NCBI GenBank assembly: GCA_016192915.1
Contig: JACPTF010000019.1
Location: 1 to 40,153 of the forward strand
Direction: 5' to 3'
DNA: 40,153 bases
DNA from: Candidatus Woesearchaeota archaeon
GTDB lineage: Archaea > Nanobdellota > Nanobdellia > Woesearchaeales > UBA10216
This document shows positions 14,752 through 23,382 of this stretch, piece by piece (position 1 is the stretch's first letter; every line of letters starts with the position of its first letter). Made by a program: the position numbers and the translations under genes. Under the pieces are notes generated by a model, which worked only from the letters and a program-made list of their open reading frames with translations, was not told the DNA's origin and did no database searches.

Positions 14752-15057
14752 ATGCCACAAAAAAGAGGCAGCAGGGTAGCAATAGCCCTTTATTTCGCGC
14801 TGCTACTGCTCATGCTGCTGATACTTGGCATTTACCTCCTCAACCTATACCCCCTTCAGTCAGACTTCTTCGCAAGGTACCTAATAGCCCTGCTGTTCGT
14901 GCTCATGCTGCTGCCACTCATCCCAAAAATAAAGATATTTGACATGATAGACATAAAGAGGGAAGCGAGGATATTCAAGGCTGCCGTGGAAAAGCCCAAG
15001 TCGAGCGAAGCTCGACTGGGCCCAGTCGATGCAAGTCGACTTTGGAAAAAGAAGTAG
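14752..15057 (+). CDS. Small two-helix membrane protein with a palindromic C-terminus
   Basis: This 101-residue protein has two membrane helices (about 10-30 and 40-60) and a cytoplasmic tail. It resembles DUF2304-type proteins in outline but is shorter, and the family is not certain. Residues about 82-98 are encoded by a type A palindromic element (14995-15045), leaving only four residues (three of them Lys) after it. The native protein probably ended near AVEKPK. The function is unknown; its position between two GT4 genes suggests an accessory role for glycosyltransferases. Confidence 0.65.
   Translation: MPQKRGSRVAIALYFALLLLMLLILGIYLLNLYPLQSDFFARYLIALLFVLMLLPLIPKIKIFDMIDIKREARIFKAAVEKPKSSEARLGPVDASRLWKKK
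14995..15045. repeat. Palindromic element, type A (copy 3)
   Basis: CCCA is followed by the hairpin AGTCGAGC-GAA-GCTCGACT, then GGGCCC, then AGTCGAT-GCA-AGTCGACT and TTGG. The first stem is identical in sequence to that of copy 1, but the second differs. It is translated in frame at the end of the 14752 gene. Confidence 0.85.
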
Positions 15058-15058
15058 A

Positions 15059-15067
15059 TTTTTATAC
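15059..15067 (+). promoter_or_regulatory. TATA box of the 15097 glycosyltransferase
   Basis: TTTTTATAC lies 29-38 nt before the ATG, leaving a leader of under 10 nt. Confidence 0.45.
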
Positions 15068-15096
15068 CATTTTCTCAATTCCATTTGTGAACCAAA

Positions 15097-16149
15097 ATGA
15101 AAGTTGCCATACTCACCCCAACGTTCTCGAAGTTCTCGGGACCTGACAGGGTAGTGCTCAATGAAGCTACAGAATTAGCTGCGGCAGGAAACAAGGTTAC
15201 GATACTAACTTTCAAAACAGACTTTGATGTTCAGCAGCTTCAGAAGCAGTGGATAAGCGTTGAAGCAATTGGAATGCCAAAAAGCCCAATGCTTGAAAGG
15301 GTTTACAGGCTGCTTTTCTTTACTGACATATTGAAAGTGAATAAAATTGTTGAGAGACTGCGGCAGTTTGATGAAGCGATAAGCTTCCTTTACCCGATGA
15401 CGCTTCCCGCGATGCTCGCAAAGAAAAGATACAAGGAGAAGCTGAGGTATGTCTACTATGATGTTGGGGTGGCTTACCCGCAGCTTTTTGACAACATTCT
15501 AGAAAAGACCTATATGAAAATATTTGCGGCTTTTACAAGAATGACGGTTAAAAATGCCGATGCCGCAATTTCAATAAGCAAGTTCCTGAGCAGCGAGCTC
15601 AAAAAAGAAACAGGGATTGACAGCACCATAAAGTACGTGAGAATAGACACAAAACGTTTTAACAAAAATACCGCAGCCAAATACAAAAAAAAGGCAGTTG
15701 CTGTTGCCAAAAGATACAGATTAACAAAACCTGTGCTGCTTTACGTTGGAAGGATATCGCCCCACAAGGGCGTGCATCTGCTGCTGGATGCTTTCAAGAT
15801 TATTAAAAAAAAAATGCCTGCGGCGACACTTGTTGTTGTTGGCAAGCACACTTTCCCAAAATACTCGGGGCAGCTGCAGAAAATGGCTTCGGAGATTGGA
15901 GGTGTTGTGTTTGCAGGGTTTGTGGCTGATGAGGAATTGCCAGCTTACTACGGCGCATGCGATGCTTATGTAACGTGCAGCATGTGGGAGGGCTTTGACA
16001 TCCCGATTGTTGAGGCGAATGCTGTCGGGAAGCCGGCTGTTGCTTTTAACATAGGCTCGCATCCAGAGGTTTTGAAGAAAGGAACACTTGTTGCTGCCGG
16101 GAATGTGCAGGAGTTTGCGGCGGCTGTGATTAAGCTTTTGATAAAATAA
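15097..16149 (+). CDS. Family 4 glycosyltransferase
   Basis: This 350-residue GT-B enzyme opens with AILTPTFSKFSGPDRVV, carries the hinge motif AISISKFLSSEL and a donor-binding domain with LLYVGRISPHKGVHLLL and the EX7E motif in WEGFDIPIVEANAVGKP (about 297-313). It is expected to add one sugar to a glycan, using a nucleotide sugar on the cytoplasmic side, with retention of configuration. The acceptor and donor are not readable. The length is normal for the family. It has its own TATA box and is followed by a GT-C gene with its own promoter. Confidence 0.88.
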   Translation: MKVAILTPTFSKFSGPDRVVLNEATELAAAGNKVTILTFKTDFDVQQLQKQWISVEAIGMPKSPMLERVYRLLFFTDILKVNKIVERLRQFDEAISFLYPMTLPAMLAKKRYKEKLRYVYYDVGVAYPQLFDNILEKTYMKIFAAFTRMTVKNADAAISISKFLSSELKKETGIDSTIKYVRIDTKRFNKNTAAKYKKKAVAVAKRYRLTKPVLLYVGRISPHKGVHLLLDAFKIIKKKMPAATLVVVGKHTFPKYSGQLQKMASEIGGVVFAGFVADEELPAYYGACDAYVTCSMWEGFDIPIVEANAVGKPAVAFNIGSHPEVLKKGTLVAAGNVQEFAAAVIKLLIK

Positions 16150-16160
16150 ACTGCCCGCAA

Positions 16161-16170
16161 ACTTTATAAC
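16161..16170 (+). promoter_or_regulatory. TATA box of the 16196 membrane enzyme
   Basis: ACTTTATAAC ends 25 nt before the ATG, consistent with a leaderless start. Confidence 0.5.
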
Positions 16171-16195
16171 TTGCCAATAAAACGCCAGTAAAGGA

Positions 16196-17887
16196 ATGGA
16201 TAAGGAAACAGCAATAGAGACCGCACTGATAATTGCGTTCTTCACAGCAATGCTTTACCTTGGGCCCGGAACAGCATCCGAGCACAGGATAACGCATGAG
16301 TTCCCGACCGGGTACTCGGCAAGCGACTCGTACCAGCACCAGGTGAGGACAGAAGCCATACGGCAGGCAGGCCAATACAAATACGAAGCCCCCTACATGG
16401 TTGTTGGGCTTACTGACGTGACCGGGTTTTACCCGCCCTTATTATACCACGTTTCCGTGCTGCTGGCGGACGTGAGCGGGCTGCCGAGCTACGATGCCCT
16501 GTTCATCATCGTATGGCTTGCTATTTCTGCAGGGGCGATGATGGCTTACTACCTTGCCAGGAACCTCAGCAGGCCGGTTGCGCTTCTTGCGTTGCCCCTG
16601 ATGCTGCTTGCCGCGACAGGAAAGCCCTTCCTCGGGATGGTCACGTTTGGCCAGATGCCCTTCGCACTGGCAAGCCTGTTCCTGGTGGCTGCGGGATGGG
16701 CCACCACGAAGCTTGGCCTAAGGCAAAGCTATGCCCTGATCGCAATTTTTCTCTCCGGCACCATAATGTCCCATACTTCCGAAACAATATTTTTCCTGAT
16801 AATCATCTCCATCGTGATTGGGGCATCGCTGGCTGCCAACACCGTAAGGCACAAGCTTGGCGGATTAAGGAAAACATTGTCAGAAAACAGGAACATGATT
16901 CTTGGCATCATCTTGGCAGCGGCTTCAACATCTTATTTCCTGCTGATCTTCATTGGCACCTGGCTGAAGAGCCAGCCTTACCGCTTCGGCGTTGAAACAG
17001 TAAGCGCCAGCTTCCCTGCCGCAACCGTGTTCCTCAAGGACTTCGGGTTCATGCTAGCTGCCATAGTTGCAGGGCTGGCTGCGGCGGCCATCTTTGCTGC
17101 ACAAAGGAGGAAAGAGCTCGGCAGCATAATTTCCAGCCCCAAACTGTTTACTCTCCTGTTCAGCGCTTACATGATCCTGGTCGGACTTGGAACATACATA
17201 GGATTCGGGGTAAGGTCGTTCCAAGCAAGGTTTTCCTGGCCAATAACGCTTGCGCCACTTGCGGGCTTTGGGACTTACCAGGCAGTCAGGGTAGTGCTGC
17301 GCGCCACATCCAGAAAAGCGAATGTTGTCGTTGTTGCTGCAATCATCACGGTTATTTTAAGCGCTGCAGTCCTGTCAGCTTACTACAAGCCAAATTTCTC
17401 ACAAGGGATGACAAAGGAACACTGGGAGGCAATGCGCTGGATTGCAGGAAACACGCCGAAAGATGCAAGCATCTACGTCCTGTACAGCCAGCTTTACAGC
17501 CAGACCTCAGTGCTTTACAACACGGAAAGGGTAAACTACTTTTTTGACATAAAGGAGTTTGTGGACGCCATAAACAACATTTCCAGAACGGGAAAATTCG
17601 GCAGGATGACGAAGGTAATGTTTCCTTCAGACAGCGGCATAGGGTTGCCTTACCGGAAAGGGCTTTTAAGCTTCGGGCTGCACGGCGAAGACACTGCAAT
17701 GTCTGGAACAATTGACATCTGCAGCTCGGACTATTATCTTGTTGACCTCGCAATGCAGGAGCAGTTTGCACAGGCAAACAACTACCTGCTGCAGGGATTC
17801 CTGAAAGCGAACATGACAGTTGAATACCGGGGCAATTATGTTGCCGTACTGAAAAACAACAACGTCGGCGGTGATTGCGTTGCCTAA
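16196..17887 (+). CDS. GT-C-like polytopic membrane glycosyltransferase
   Basis: This 563-residue protein has about 11 membrane helices and a soluble C-terminal domain (from about 400). The first outer loop has an acidic motif DSYQH (D44, H48) and then YPPLLYH, as in GT-C enzymes that use polyprenyl-phosphate sugars. It shares this D-x3-H plus YPP pattern and overall layout with the minus-strand protein at 18540-20351, so the two are likely paralogs. It probably adds a sugar from a lipid donor on the outer face. The specificity is unknown. The following small membrane gene begins within its last bases. Confidence 0.7.
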   Translation: MDKETAIETALIIAFFTAMLYLGPGTASEHRITHEFPTGYSASDSYQHQVRTEAIRQAGQYKYEAPYMVVGLTDVTGFYPPLLYHVSVLLADVSGLPSYDALFIIVWLAISAGAMMAYYLARNLSRPVALLALPLMLLAATGKPFLGMVTFGQMPFALASLFLVAAGWATTKLGLRQSYALIAIFLSGTIMSHTSETIFFLIIISIVIGASLAANTVRHKLGGLRKTLSENRNMILGIILAAASTSYFLLIFIGTWLKSQPYRFGVETVSASFPAATVFLKDFGFMLAAIVAGLAAAAIFAAQRRKELGSIISSPKLFTLLFSAYMILVGLGTYIGFGVRSFQARFSWPITLAPLAGFGTYQAVRVVLRATSRKANVVVVAAIITVILSAAVLSAYYKPNFSQGMTKEHWEAMRWIAGNTPKDASIYVLYSQLYSQTSVLYNTERVNYFFDIKEFVDAINNISRTGKFGRMTKVMFPSDSGIGLPYRKGLLSFGLHGEDTAMSGTIDICSSDYYLVDLAMQEQFAQANNYLLQGFLKANMTVEYRGNYVAVLKNNNVGGDCVA

Positions 17888-18290
17888 TGATTTCCTGCGG
17901 GCACTGAGGAAGGAAGCAAAGTACCTTGCTGCGGCATTTGTAATTGCTGCAATCGTGCTGAAAATAGCTTTCCACAGGGAGGACCTGCTTGGAATAACCA
18001 AGGCAGCCGCATCGGTAATGTGGCTCTTTGTGCTGCCTGGTTACGCAATCATGCTCCACTGGAGGGAAAACTTAGAAGTCATTGAGAGGCTATTTGCCGG
18101 GACAGTTGCGGCTATGGCAATAAACGGCATAGCAAGCTACTACCTTGGCCTTGCAGGGCTGAAGATACAGAACCAGACAATACTGCTGCCGGCAGCAATC
18201 ATTGCAGCTTCCTTAGCCTGGCAGAAATTCTCTGAGCGAAAAAGCCAGCAGCAACAAAGCCAGCAAGGGCCAGAACAGCCGAAAGCCTGA
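17880..18290 (+). CDS. Small multi-helix membrane protein, partner of the GT-C gene
   Basis: This 136-residue protein has about four membrane helices and a Gln-rich tail. It resembles the minus-strand protein at 18199-18543 in helix spacing and in the segment LFVLPGYAIMLHWREN...ERLFAGTVA versus FALPVLLLLKNTG...VFFSLFAGIG. The TTG at 17880 is chosen because GGTGA lies 5 nt before it; a GTG at 17871 is the alternative start. It is translated after the GT-C gene with an 8-base overlap. The family is uncertain (possibly DUF1616-like) and the role unknown. Confidence 0.6.
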   Translation: MPNDFLRALRKEAKYLAAAFVIAAIVLKIAFHREDLLGITKAAASVMWLFVLPGYAIMLHWRENLEVIERLFAGTVAAMAINGIASYYLGLAGLKIQNQTILLPAAIIAASLAWQKFSERKSQQQQSQQGPEQPKA

Positions 18291-18543
18291 AAGAAGGCAC
18301 AGCCCTGTTGACAAGCCACGCAGCCAAGGGAAACAGGCCAATTCCGGCGAACAATGAGAAAAACACTTTTTCTTCAGCATCCAGACCAGTGTTTTTCAGC
18401 AGGAGCAAAACAGGCAGGGCAAAAAGCACCGTTATTCCAACAATCGCCCGGAAGCCAGGCATCCCGAAAAGGGCGAAGGCTACTGCTGCAATAACAACCA
18501 TGGCAACAAGCCACGCCGCATAATCACGGCCAATGCGGATCAT
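18199..18543 (-). CDS. Small multi-helix membrane protein, partner of the second GT-C gene
   Basis: This 114-residue protein has four membrane helices. Its ATG overlaps the TGA of the upstream GT-C gene (ATGA), so translation is coupled. It looks like a paralog of the plus-strand protein at 17880-18290, and the two genes overlap tail to tail by 92 bases. Both occupy the same place after a GT-C gene, suggesting an accessory subunit. No catalytic residues are evident. Confidence 0.6.
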   Translation of the reverse strand: MIRIGRDYAAWLVAMVVIAAVAFALFGMPGFRAIVGITVLFALPVLLLLKNTGLDAEEKVFFSLFAGIGLFPLAAWLVNRAVPSFRLSAVLALAGFVAAGFFAQRISARLRKLQ

Positions 18544-20351
18544 GTTGCTGCCTCCAGGGCAGATGAGTTTTCCACTGGCATCGGGTATCTGTAAAGCCTG
18601 ATGTTGTTATTGTCGTACAACGGTGTGGTGTTATTGAACATCTGAACCTCAATCTTCCTAAGCTCACTGCCCAAAGCCATGCCAAGCTGCTTTGTGCCCT
18701 CATCAGAAGAAGACGCCATAACAGCAAGGTCAGAATAGTCAAACAGCTCATAGACTTCGTTGCGGTCAGCTACCCTATTCAGGCTTTTTTCCGGCACATC
18801 ACGGCCAACGTAGCGCTGGCTTATTGCAAGCATCCACCTCATCTTCGCATAACGCCACGTCGTATAAGGAAAGCCGCCGACACTTGGCAAAACAGGGTCG
18901 TAAACGAAAGCCTTTTCAGGAAGCTTGGCAAGGAAACCTGATGCAAACTCTGCCTGAATTGGCGTAATTCTTTCAAGCCCGCCGTAAGCGGCCTTGAGCC
19001 TGTCACTGGTCTGGCCCCAGCCGTTGCTTAGCAGGACAAAAAGCAAAACCGCAGCGAGAGAATACTTTGCGGCAGAAGCAAGCCAGGCATCCAGCTTTAA
19101 AATCGAAGAGATGGTCTGGGGGATCCACACGACGCTCAATGCGATTAGCGAAAAAAAGGCGTAATTCTCAATTACAAGCATCCTGGCCAGCCTCGGAACA
19201 GACGCTCCTGTGAAAACATCCAGGTGCAGGATTATGTAAGTGCCTATAAGCCAGCTTAAAAGGAAAAGCTCCCTGCTGTTGTTCCTCACCAGAAACAGCC
19301 TTAGGATAAGCAGGGCAATCCCTGCAAAAAGGAAAGGAAGCAGAAACTTGCCGTACTCTGCAGAGAACTGCACAAAAGCAGCAGGGAAGCTGCCCTGCAC
19401 CGATTCAGGCGAGATGCCCCACTGCAGCAGCCTCGGAAGACTGAACGAGAATCCTGTGCCCTGGGTATCCGGAGTGCCAAAATAAATTGCCAAAAAAGGA
19501 GCGGCCACGATAGCAAGCATGATTGCCGCAACAGCAAAAGCCTTAATGTTAGACCTTGAAACAGGCAATTTACGGAATTTAACGGCCATTGCAATGGTGA
19601 AGACCGCCATAATTACCGATGATGCAACAAAACCCTGCATGTGAAGCAGGAACTGCGAGGCAAGCAGGGCGAAAGCAAGGTAAAGATAGATTTTCCTGCC
19701 GCCCCTTTGGCCGTCTTGGCTGCTGCCAGCATTAATGCCGCCAGCTGCATGCGCATCGTAGAATGATGCAAGGTATGCATACCACGCATAGGTTGTTACG
19801 GGCGTGATGACCAGCGACGTAAGGGCGGGCTGCTGGCCAAAAAGGGACGTAAGCTGCTCCCTAATGGAAAATGAGAGCCCAAGCCCTGCAAGAAATCCCG
19901 AAAGAACGCCGAAAAGCCTGCTGACAAGGAAGAAAACAGCGAACACGCCAAGAAAACTCGCGAACGCCCTGTAAATCATTAAGGGAACAAAGCGCTCACC
20001 CCCGAAAATCTGCATCAAGGCATAGTTGACATGGTTTGGAGGGGGATATTCAGGAGCAAATGCGCCAAGAATGCGGTTATAACCAAAATACCAAACGCCA
20101 ACGTAATAAGGAAGCCTGAAATCTGCCTTGTCAGAGGAAGCGATGTGATCGCCAATGGCAAAGTGCCAAGCCGCATCCCCCTCCCCGAAAGGCAGCCTGT
20201 TCTTCTGGAAAGGCAGCGTCCACAGGTAAAGCGAGATTATGAAAAGGACAGCAACAGCAACGACGCCCAAAAGCCTGGAGTCCAGAACAATGCCGCTTTT
20301 CGCACCACCTCCACTATTGCCCTTGGCAGCAGATACAGCTTCCCCACCCAT
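18540..20351 (-). CDS. GT-C-like polytopic membrane glycosyltransferase
   Basis: This 603-residue protein has a short Gly/Ala/Ser-rich cytoplasmic start, about 12 membrane helices and a soluble C-terminal domain. The first loop contains GEGDAAWHF (E57, D59, H63), the acidic GT-C signature, followed by PEYPPPNH. It matches the plus-strand enzyme at 16196 in motif order but is diverged. It should use a polyprenyl-phosphate sugar donor on the outer face of the membrane; the glycan is unknown. The ATG at 20351 lies about 25 nt from a TATA box. It ends in an ATGA overlap with a small membrane-protein gene. Confidence 0.7.
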   Translation of the reverse strand: MGGEAVSAAKGNSGGGAKSGIVLDSRLLGVVAVAVLFIISLYLWTLPFQKNRLPFGEGDAAWHFAIGDHIASSDKADFRLPYYVGVWYFGYNRILGAFAPEYPPPNHVNYALMQIFGGERFVPLMIYRAFASFLGVFAVFFLVSRLFGVLSGFLAGLGLSFSIREQLTSLFGQQPALTSLVITPVTTYAWYAYLASFYDAHAAGGINAGSSQDGQRGGRKIYLYLAFALLASQFLLHMQGFVASSVIMAVFTIAMAVKFRKLPVSRSNIKAFAVAAIMLAIVAAPFLAIYFGTPDTQGTGFSFSLPRLLQWGISPESVQGSFPAAFVQFSAEYGKFLLPFLFAGIALLILRLFLVRNNSRELFLLSWLIGTYIILHLDVFTGASVPRLARMLVIENYAFFSLIALSVVWIPQTISSILKLDAWLASAAKYSLAAVLLFVLLSNGWGQTSDRLKAAYGGLERITPIQAEFASGFLAKLPEKAFVYDPVLPSVGGFPYTTWRYAKMRWMLAISQRYVGRDVPEKSLNRVADRNEVYELFDYSDLAVMASSSDEGTKQLGMALGSELRKIEVQMFNNTTPLYDNNNIRLYRYPMPVENSSALEAAT

Positions 20352-20374
20352 ATGTCAACCACAAACAAATTCGG

Positions 20375-20383
20375 CTTATAAAG
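20375..20383 (-). promoter_or_regulatory. TATA box of the 18540-20351 gene
   Basis: The minus strand reads CTTTATAAG 24-32 nt before the ATG, so this gene can be transcribed separately from the methyltransferase upstream although they lie only 24 bases apart. Confidence 0.5.
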
Positions 20384-21209
20384 ATTTGCCTGTGGTTTTG
20401 CTTGCAGCCGTTGCCATTACAGGCTTGGCCGGCTTGGCTGGCTTTATCGCCTTTATTACAACGTAATGGGAATGCGCCTTATCAATTCCCGCCAGAACTT
20501 TTGCAACAAATGGGGGAAAAGGATGGTAGCCAAAGCACACAGACTTCTCAATGACAAAGCCCCTTGACTCCAGCAGCTTAACAAGGCAATTGTACGTCAG
20601 CACAACTATGTGACCCAGCGCGCCCTCTGCCGTTTTCGCATCCGCCCCGGTTCCAATCCCTGACAGAAGCCTCAGGCTTTTTTCCCTCTTCATCTCAGAA
20701 GAGAAGTCCGAATCCGCATCGCTTGCTTTTGCAGCCGAAAACTGCACGGTTGGGCCGCTGTAAGGCTGCCTTCCCATGAGCAGGGCGAAGATGTTGTGCC
20801 AACTGGCGAGGTTTGGAGTTCCGAGAATAATGTAGCCGCCAGGCTTAAGTATGCGATAAAGCTCCCCTAAAAACCCGCCAACATTGTAAAGGTGCTCAAT
20901 CACGTGGTTCGCAACAACAACATCAGCCATTGCCGGCTTCAGGGGTATTTTGCCGTTAAGGTCGCAAATAATAACCTTAACCCCGCGCTCCCTGGCCTTA
21001 CTCGCAGCTGCCTCCACAACATCAAGCCCAATCATGCCCGCAGCCCCAACAGCCCTGCCGTAACTGACCGTGTTGCTACCATCCCAGCACCCGGCATCAA
21101 CAAGAACAGCATTGGGATTTTTTTCCAAAAGCGCTAAAAGCGCTCGCTCATAGCCCCTGGTGACAGAACCGTACAGGTACCGGAAATAACCCTTAAGAAG
21201 CGCCTTCAT
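20376..21209 (-). CDS. SAM-dependent methyltransferase (class I) with an internal insertion
   Basis: This 277-residue methyltransferase has motif I VDAGCWDGSN, the acidic motif GLDVVE, NHVIEHL and the LKPGGYIILGTPN strand of Methyltransf_11/23. Compared with the similar enzyme at 25312-26076, it carries about 35 extra residues (AAKASDADSDFSSEMKR and following) between the GTPNLAS strand and GHI. That DNA holds a 6-bp hairpin (20686-20703) and AAGCCTCAGGCTT (20667-20679). The C-terminus has a KPAKPAKP run. It probably methylates a sugar or a glycolipid. It lies downstream of the carbamoyltransferase on the same strand. Confidence 0.75.
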   Translation of the reverse strand: MKALLKGYFRYLYGSVTRGYERALLALLEKNPNAVLVDAGCWDGSNTVSYGRAVGAAGMIGLDVVEAAASKARERGVKVIICDLNGKIPLKPAMADVVVANHVIEHLYNVGGFLGELYRILKPGGYIILGTPNLASWHNIFALLMGRQPYSGPTVQFSAAKASDADSDFSSEMKREKSLRLLSGIGTGADAKTAEGALGHIVVLTYNCLVKLLESRGFVIEKSVCFGYHPFPPFVAKVLAGIDKAHSHYVVIKAIKPAKPAKPVMATAASKTTGKSL

Positions 21210-21260
21210 TTTTTCGTTGATACCCCGCTGCTTTCCTTTCCCATCTTGCTTGGTGCTTGT

Positions 21261-22988
21261 TCAGTCTTTTGCCAGGCTCTCGCTGTCCCACAGGTCCTTT
21301 TTGTTATCCCTACGCCTGATGAGGAAGGTGTCCATTGCCAGGCAGTCTATGCCTGTGCCTGTAAAGCACCTGTAGGCGTGCTCCGGCGTCATGACTATGG
21401 GCTCCCCCCTGATGTTAAACGACGTATTCACAAGGACAGGCACTTTGCTGAGCTTTTCAAACTCCCTTATCAGGTCATAGTACCGTTGGTTGTGCGCCCT
21501 TCGTATCGTCTGAAGCCTTCCCGAGCCGTCAACATGCGTTACTGCCGGCAACACCTTGCGCTTTTCTTTCCTGACAGGATAAACGAAGGACATGAACGGC
21601 ACCTCAATGTCCACATCAAAAAACCTTTTTGAGTCCTCGGCTGTCACAACCGGCGCAAAAGGCCTGAACTGCTCCCTGTGCTTCACTTTCAGGTTCAGTA
21701 TGTCCCTCATTTCCGGATTGCACGGGCTGGCCAGGATGCTTCTGTTGCCAAGAGCCCTCTCGCCAAACTCCATCCTGCCCTGAAACCACCCAACGACGTT
21801 GTCCTGCCACAGCAGCTTCGCCACATTTTTGATAAGCTCTTTTTCGGATAACTCCCTGTAAACAATGTTGCGGCCATCAAGGAACTGCCTTATCTTCTCG
21901 TGGCTGAATCCAGGCCCAAGGTCTGGCCTGTCCATCACAGAAGTTCTGGGCTTTCCGAGAAGCATATGGTAAACAACTGTTGCTGCCCCAACAGCCGCTC
22001 CGGGATCGCTTGGAGCCGGTGGGCAGTAAACGTTCCTGAAAGGCGTCATTTTGGTGAGCTTTCCGTTGGCTACTGAGTTCAGCGCCACACCTCCAGCGAG
22101 GCACAGGTTTTTTGTCTTGGTAATATCGTAAAGATGGTTCACAGCAGCAAATACTACCTCCTCAACCACTTTCTGCAGCGATGCGGCAATGTCCTTGTGC
22201 CTTTCATCCACTGGCCCTTCTTTCTGCCTTGCCGGCCCAAACGCCTGCTCAAATTTTCTGCTGAACATCCTTGCGCCATAGTGGAAGGTGAAGTAGCTCA
22301 TGTCAAGGCGGTAGCTTCCATCCTCTTTAACGTCTATTATTTTCTTAAAAACGCCGTAGCAGGTTGGCTTTCCGTAAGGCGCAAGGCCCATGACCTTGTA
22401 CTCGTCATTGTTGACCTTGAAGCCAAGATAGGCCGTTACTGCGCTGTAAAGCAGGCCAAGCGAATGCGGGAAGTGCAGCTCCTTCAGCAGCGTTACCTCC
22501 TTGCCTTTCCCGAAGCCAAGCGCCGTAGTCGTCCATTCCCCAACGCCGTCAGCTGTGAATATTGCTGCCTCCCTAAACGGCGAAACGTGGAATGAACTTG
22601 CAGCATGCGCCATGTGGTGCTCTACAAAAAACACGTTGCCATCGTATTTGAGCCTACTCCTCAGCATGCCTGGTATCCTGAGCTTCTCAGTTATCCAGCT
22701 TGGCAGTGCCTGAACGAAAACCTTGTATGATTTTGGAAAAGTCTCAATATGCGAGCTGAGCAGCCTTTCAAACTTCAGCAGCGGCTTTTCGTAAAACCCT
22801 ACAGCGTCAACATTGCCGATTGTGATGCCGGCTTCCTGAAGGCAGTACCTGATGGCGTTTTCAGGGAAACTTATGTCATGCTTCTTCCTCGTCCAGCGCT
22901 CTTCCTGCGCAGCAGCCACTATTTTGCCATCTTGGAGCAGCGCCGCGGAACTATCATGGTAAAAGCACGAAATGCCGAGTATGTTCAT
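21261..22988 (-). CDS. Carbamoyltransferase, NodU/TobZ/HypF-like family
   Basis: This 575-residue protein has the N-terminal domain opening MNILGISCFYHDSSAALLQDG, VEHHMAHAASSF with metal-binding His, TADGVGEW and LAGGVALNSVANGK. The C-terminal domain has NTSFNIRGEPIVMTPEHA and FQGRMEFGERALGNRSILA. The family forms carbamoyl-adenylate from carbamoyl phosphate and ATP and moves the carbamoyl group to a hydroxyl of a sugar or natural product. Among glycan genes, a carbamoylated sugar is the likely product (inference). An SxtJ-like small membrane protein is encoded just upstream, 16 nt away, as is usual for this family. Confidence 0.9.
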   Translation of the reverse strand: MNILGISCFYHDSSAALLQDGKIVAAAQEERWTRKKHDISFPENAIRYCLQEAGITIGNVDAVGFYEKPLLKFERLLSSHIETFPKSYKVFVQALPSWITEKLRIPGMLRSRLKYDGNVFFVEHHMAHAASSFHVSPFREAAIFTADGVGEWTTTALGFGKGKEVTLLKELHFPHSLGLLYSAVTAYLGFKVNNDEYKVMGLAPYGKPTCYGVFKKIIDVKEDGSYRLDMSYFTFHYGARMFSRKFEQAFGPARQKEGPVDERHKDIAASLQKVVEEVVFAAVNHLYDITKTKNLCLAGGVALNSVANGKLTKMTPFRNVYCPPAPSDPGAAVGAATVVYHMLLGKPRTSVMDRPDLGPGFSHEKIRQFLDGRNIVYRELSEKELIKNVAKLLWQDNVVGWFQGRMEFGERALGNRSILASPCNPEMRDILNLKVKHREQFRPFAPVVTAEDSKRFFDVDIEVPFMSFVYPVRKEKRKVLPAVTHVDGSGRLQTIRRAHNQRYYDLIREFEKLSKVPVLVNTSFNIRGEPIVMTPEHAYRCFTGTGIDCLAMDTFLIRRRDNKKDLWDSESLAKD

Positions 22989-23004
22989 TGGAACCCCTGC
23001 CTCA

Positions 23005-23280
23005 TCAGAACGCCCTGTAAGCCTCTTTCTTGCCAGAATCCTCTTTCTTCCTGCCCGCCCAGTAGCTCTTCATGCCGTGGTCTGGCTTTAGCTCAAGGAA
23101 CCTTTTCCTGAAAATTTTGGCTATCACCGCTGTGACGGCAAAGGTTGTGAAGTAAACTATTGTGAGCAGGGCATAATTTACCAAAATGGCAACCTTTTTC
23201 CCAACAAACTCGAACGGCGCAAGTACCATCTTCAGCCTTTTCAGCTTGCTAAGCGGCTTTAGAAAGTCAAAAATCCCCAT
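23005..23280 (-). CDS. SxtJ-like small membrane protein
   Basis: This 91-residue protein has one or two membrane helices (about 27-52) and a cytoplasmic tail in which SYW followed by basic residues and a final Phe recalls SxtJ proteins, which accompany NodU-type carbamoyltransferases. Its role is unknown, perhaps anchoring the enzyme to the membrane. The ATG at 23280 is used instead of the upstream one at 23379, because the TATA box (23310-23319) lies 30 nt before it. The carbamoyltransferase follows 16 nt later. Confidence 0.7.
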   Translation of the reverse strand: MGIFDFLKPLSKLKRLKMVLAPFEFVGKKVAILVNYALLTIVYFTTFAVTAVIAKIFRKRFLELKPDHGMKSYWAGRKKEDSGKKEAYRAF

Positions 23281-23309
23281 TTTTCCACTAAAGGCGGATA
23301 GGCGCGCTT

Positions 23310-23319
23310 TTTTTAAATG
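23310..23319 (-). promoter_or_regulatory. TATA box of the SxtJ-like/carbamoyltransferase operon
   Basis: The minus strand reads CATTTAAAAA about 30-39 nt before the ATG at 23280. Confidence 0.45.
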
Positions 23320-23346
23320 TTTGCGTCCTGCCAGCCAAGAAGAAAA

Positions 23347-23356
23347 TTTTTTAAAG
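23347..23356 (+). promoter_or_regulatory. TATA box of the 23383 glycosyltransferase
   Basis: TTTTTTAAAG lies 27-36 nt before the ATG at 23383. It is the argument for that start rather than an upstream ATG at 23317, which would precede the promoter. Confidence 0.45.
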
Positions 23357-23382
23357 CAACACAGGGGCCCAGGAAGCAAATC

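Noticed and set aside
23317-23382. Upstream ATG of the 23383 glycosyltransferase
   Set aside because: It would start before the TATA box at 23347 and adds a Lys/Arg/Cys-rich segment unlike GT2 starts.
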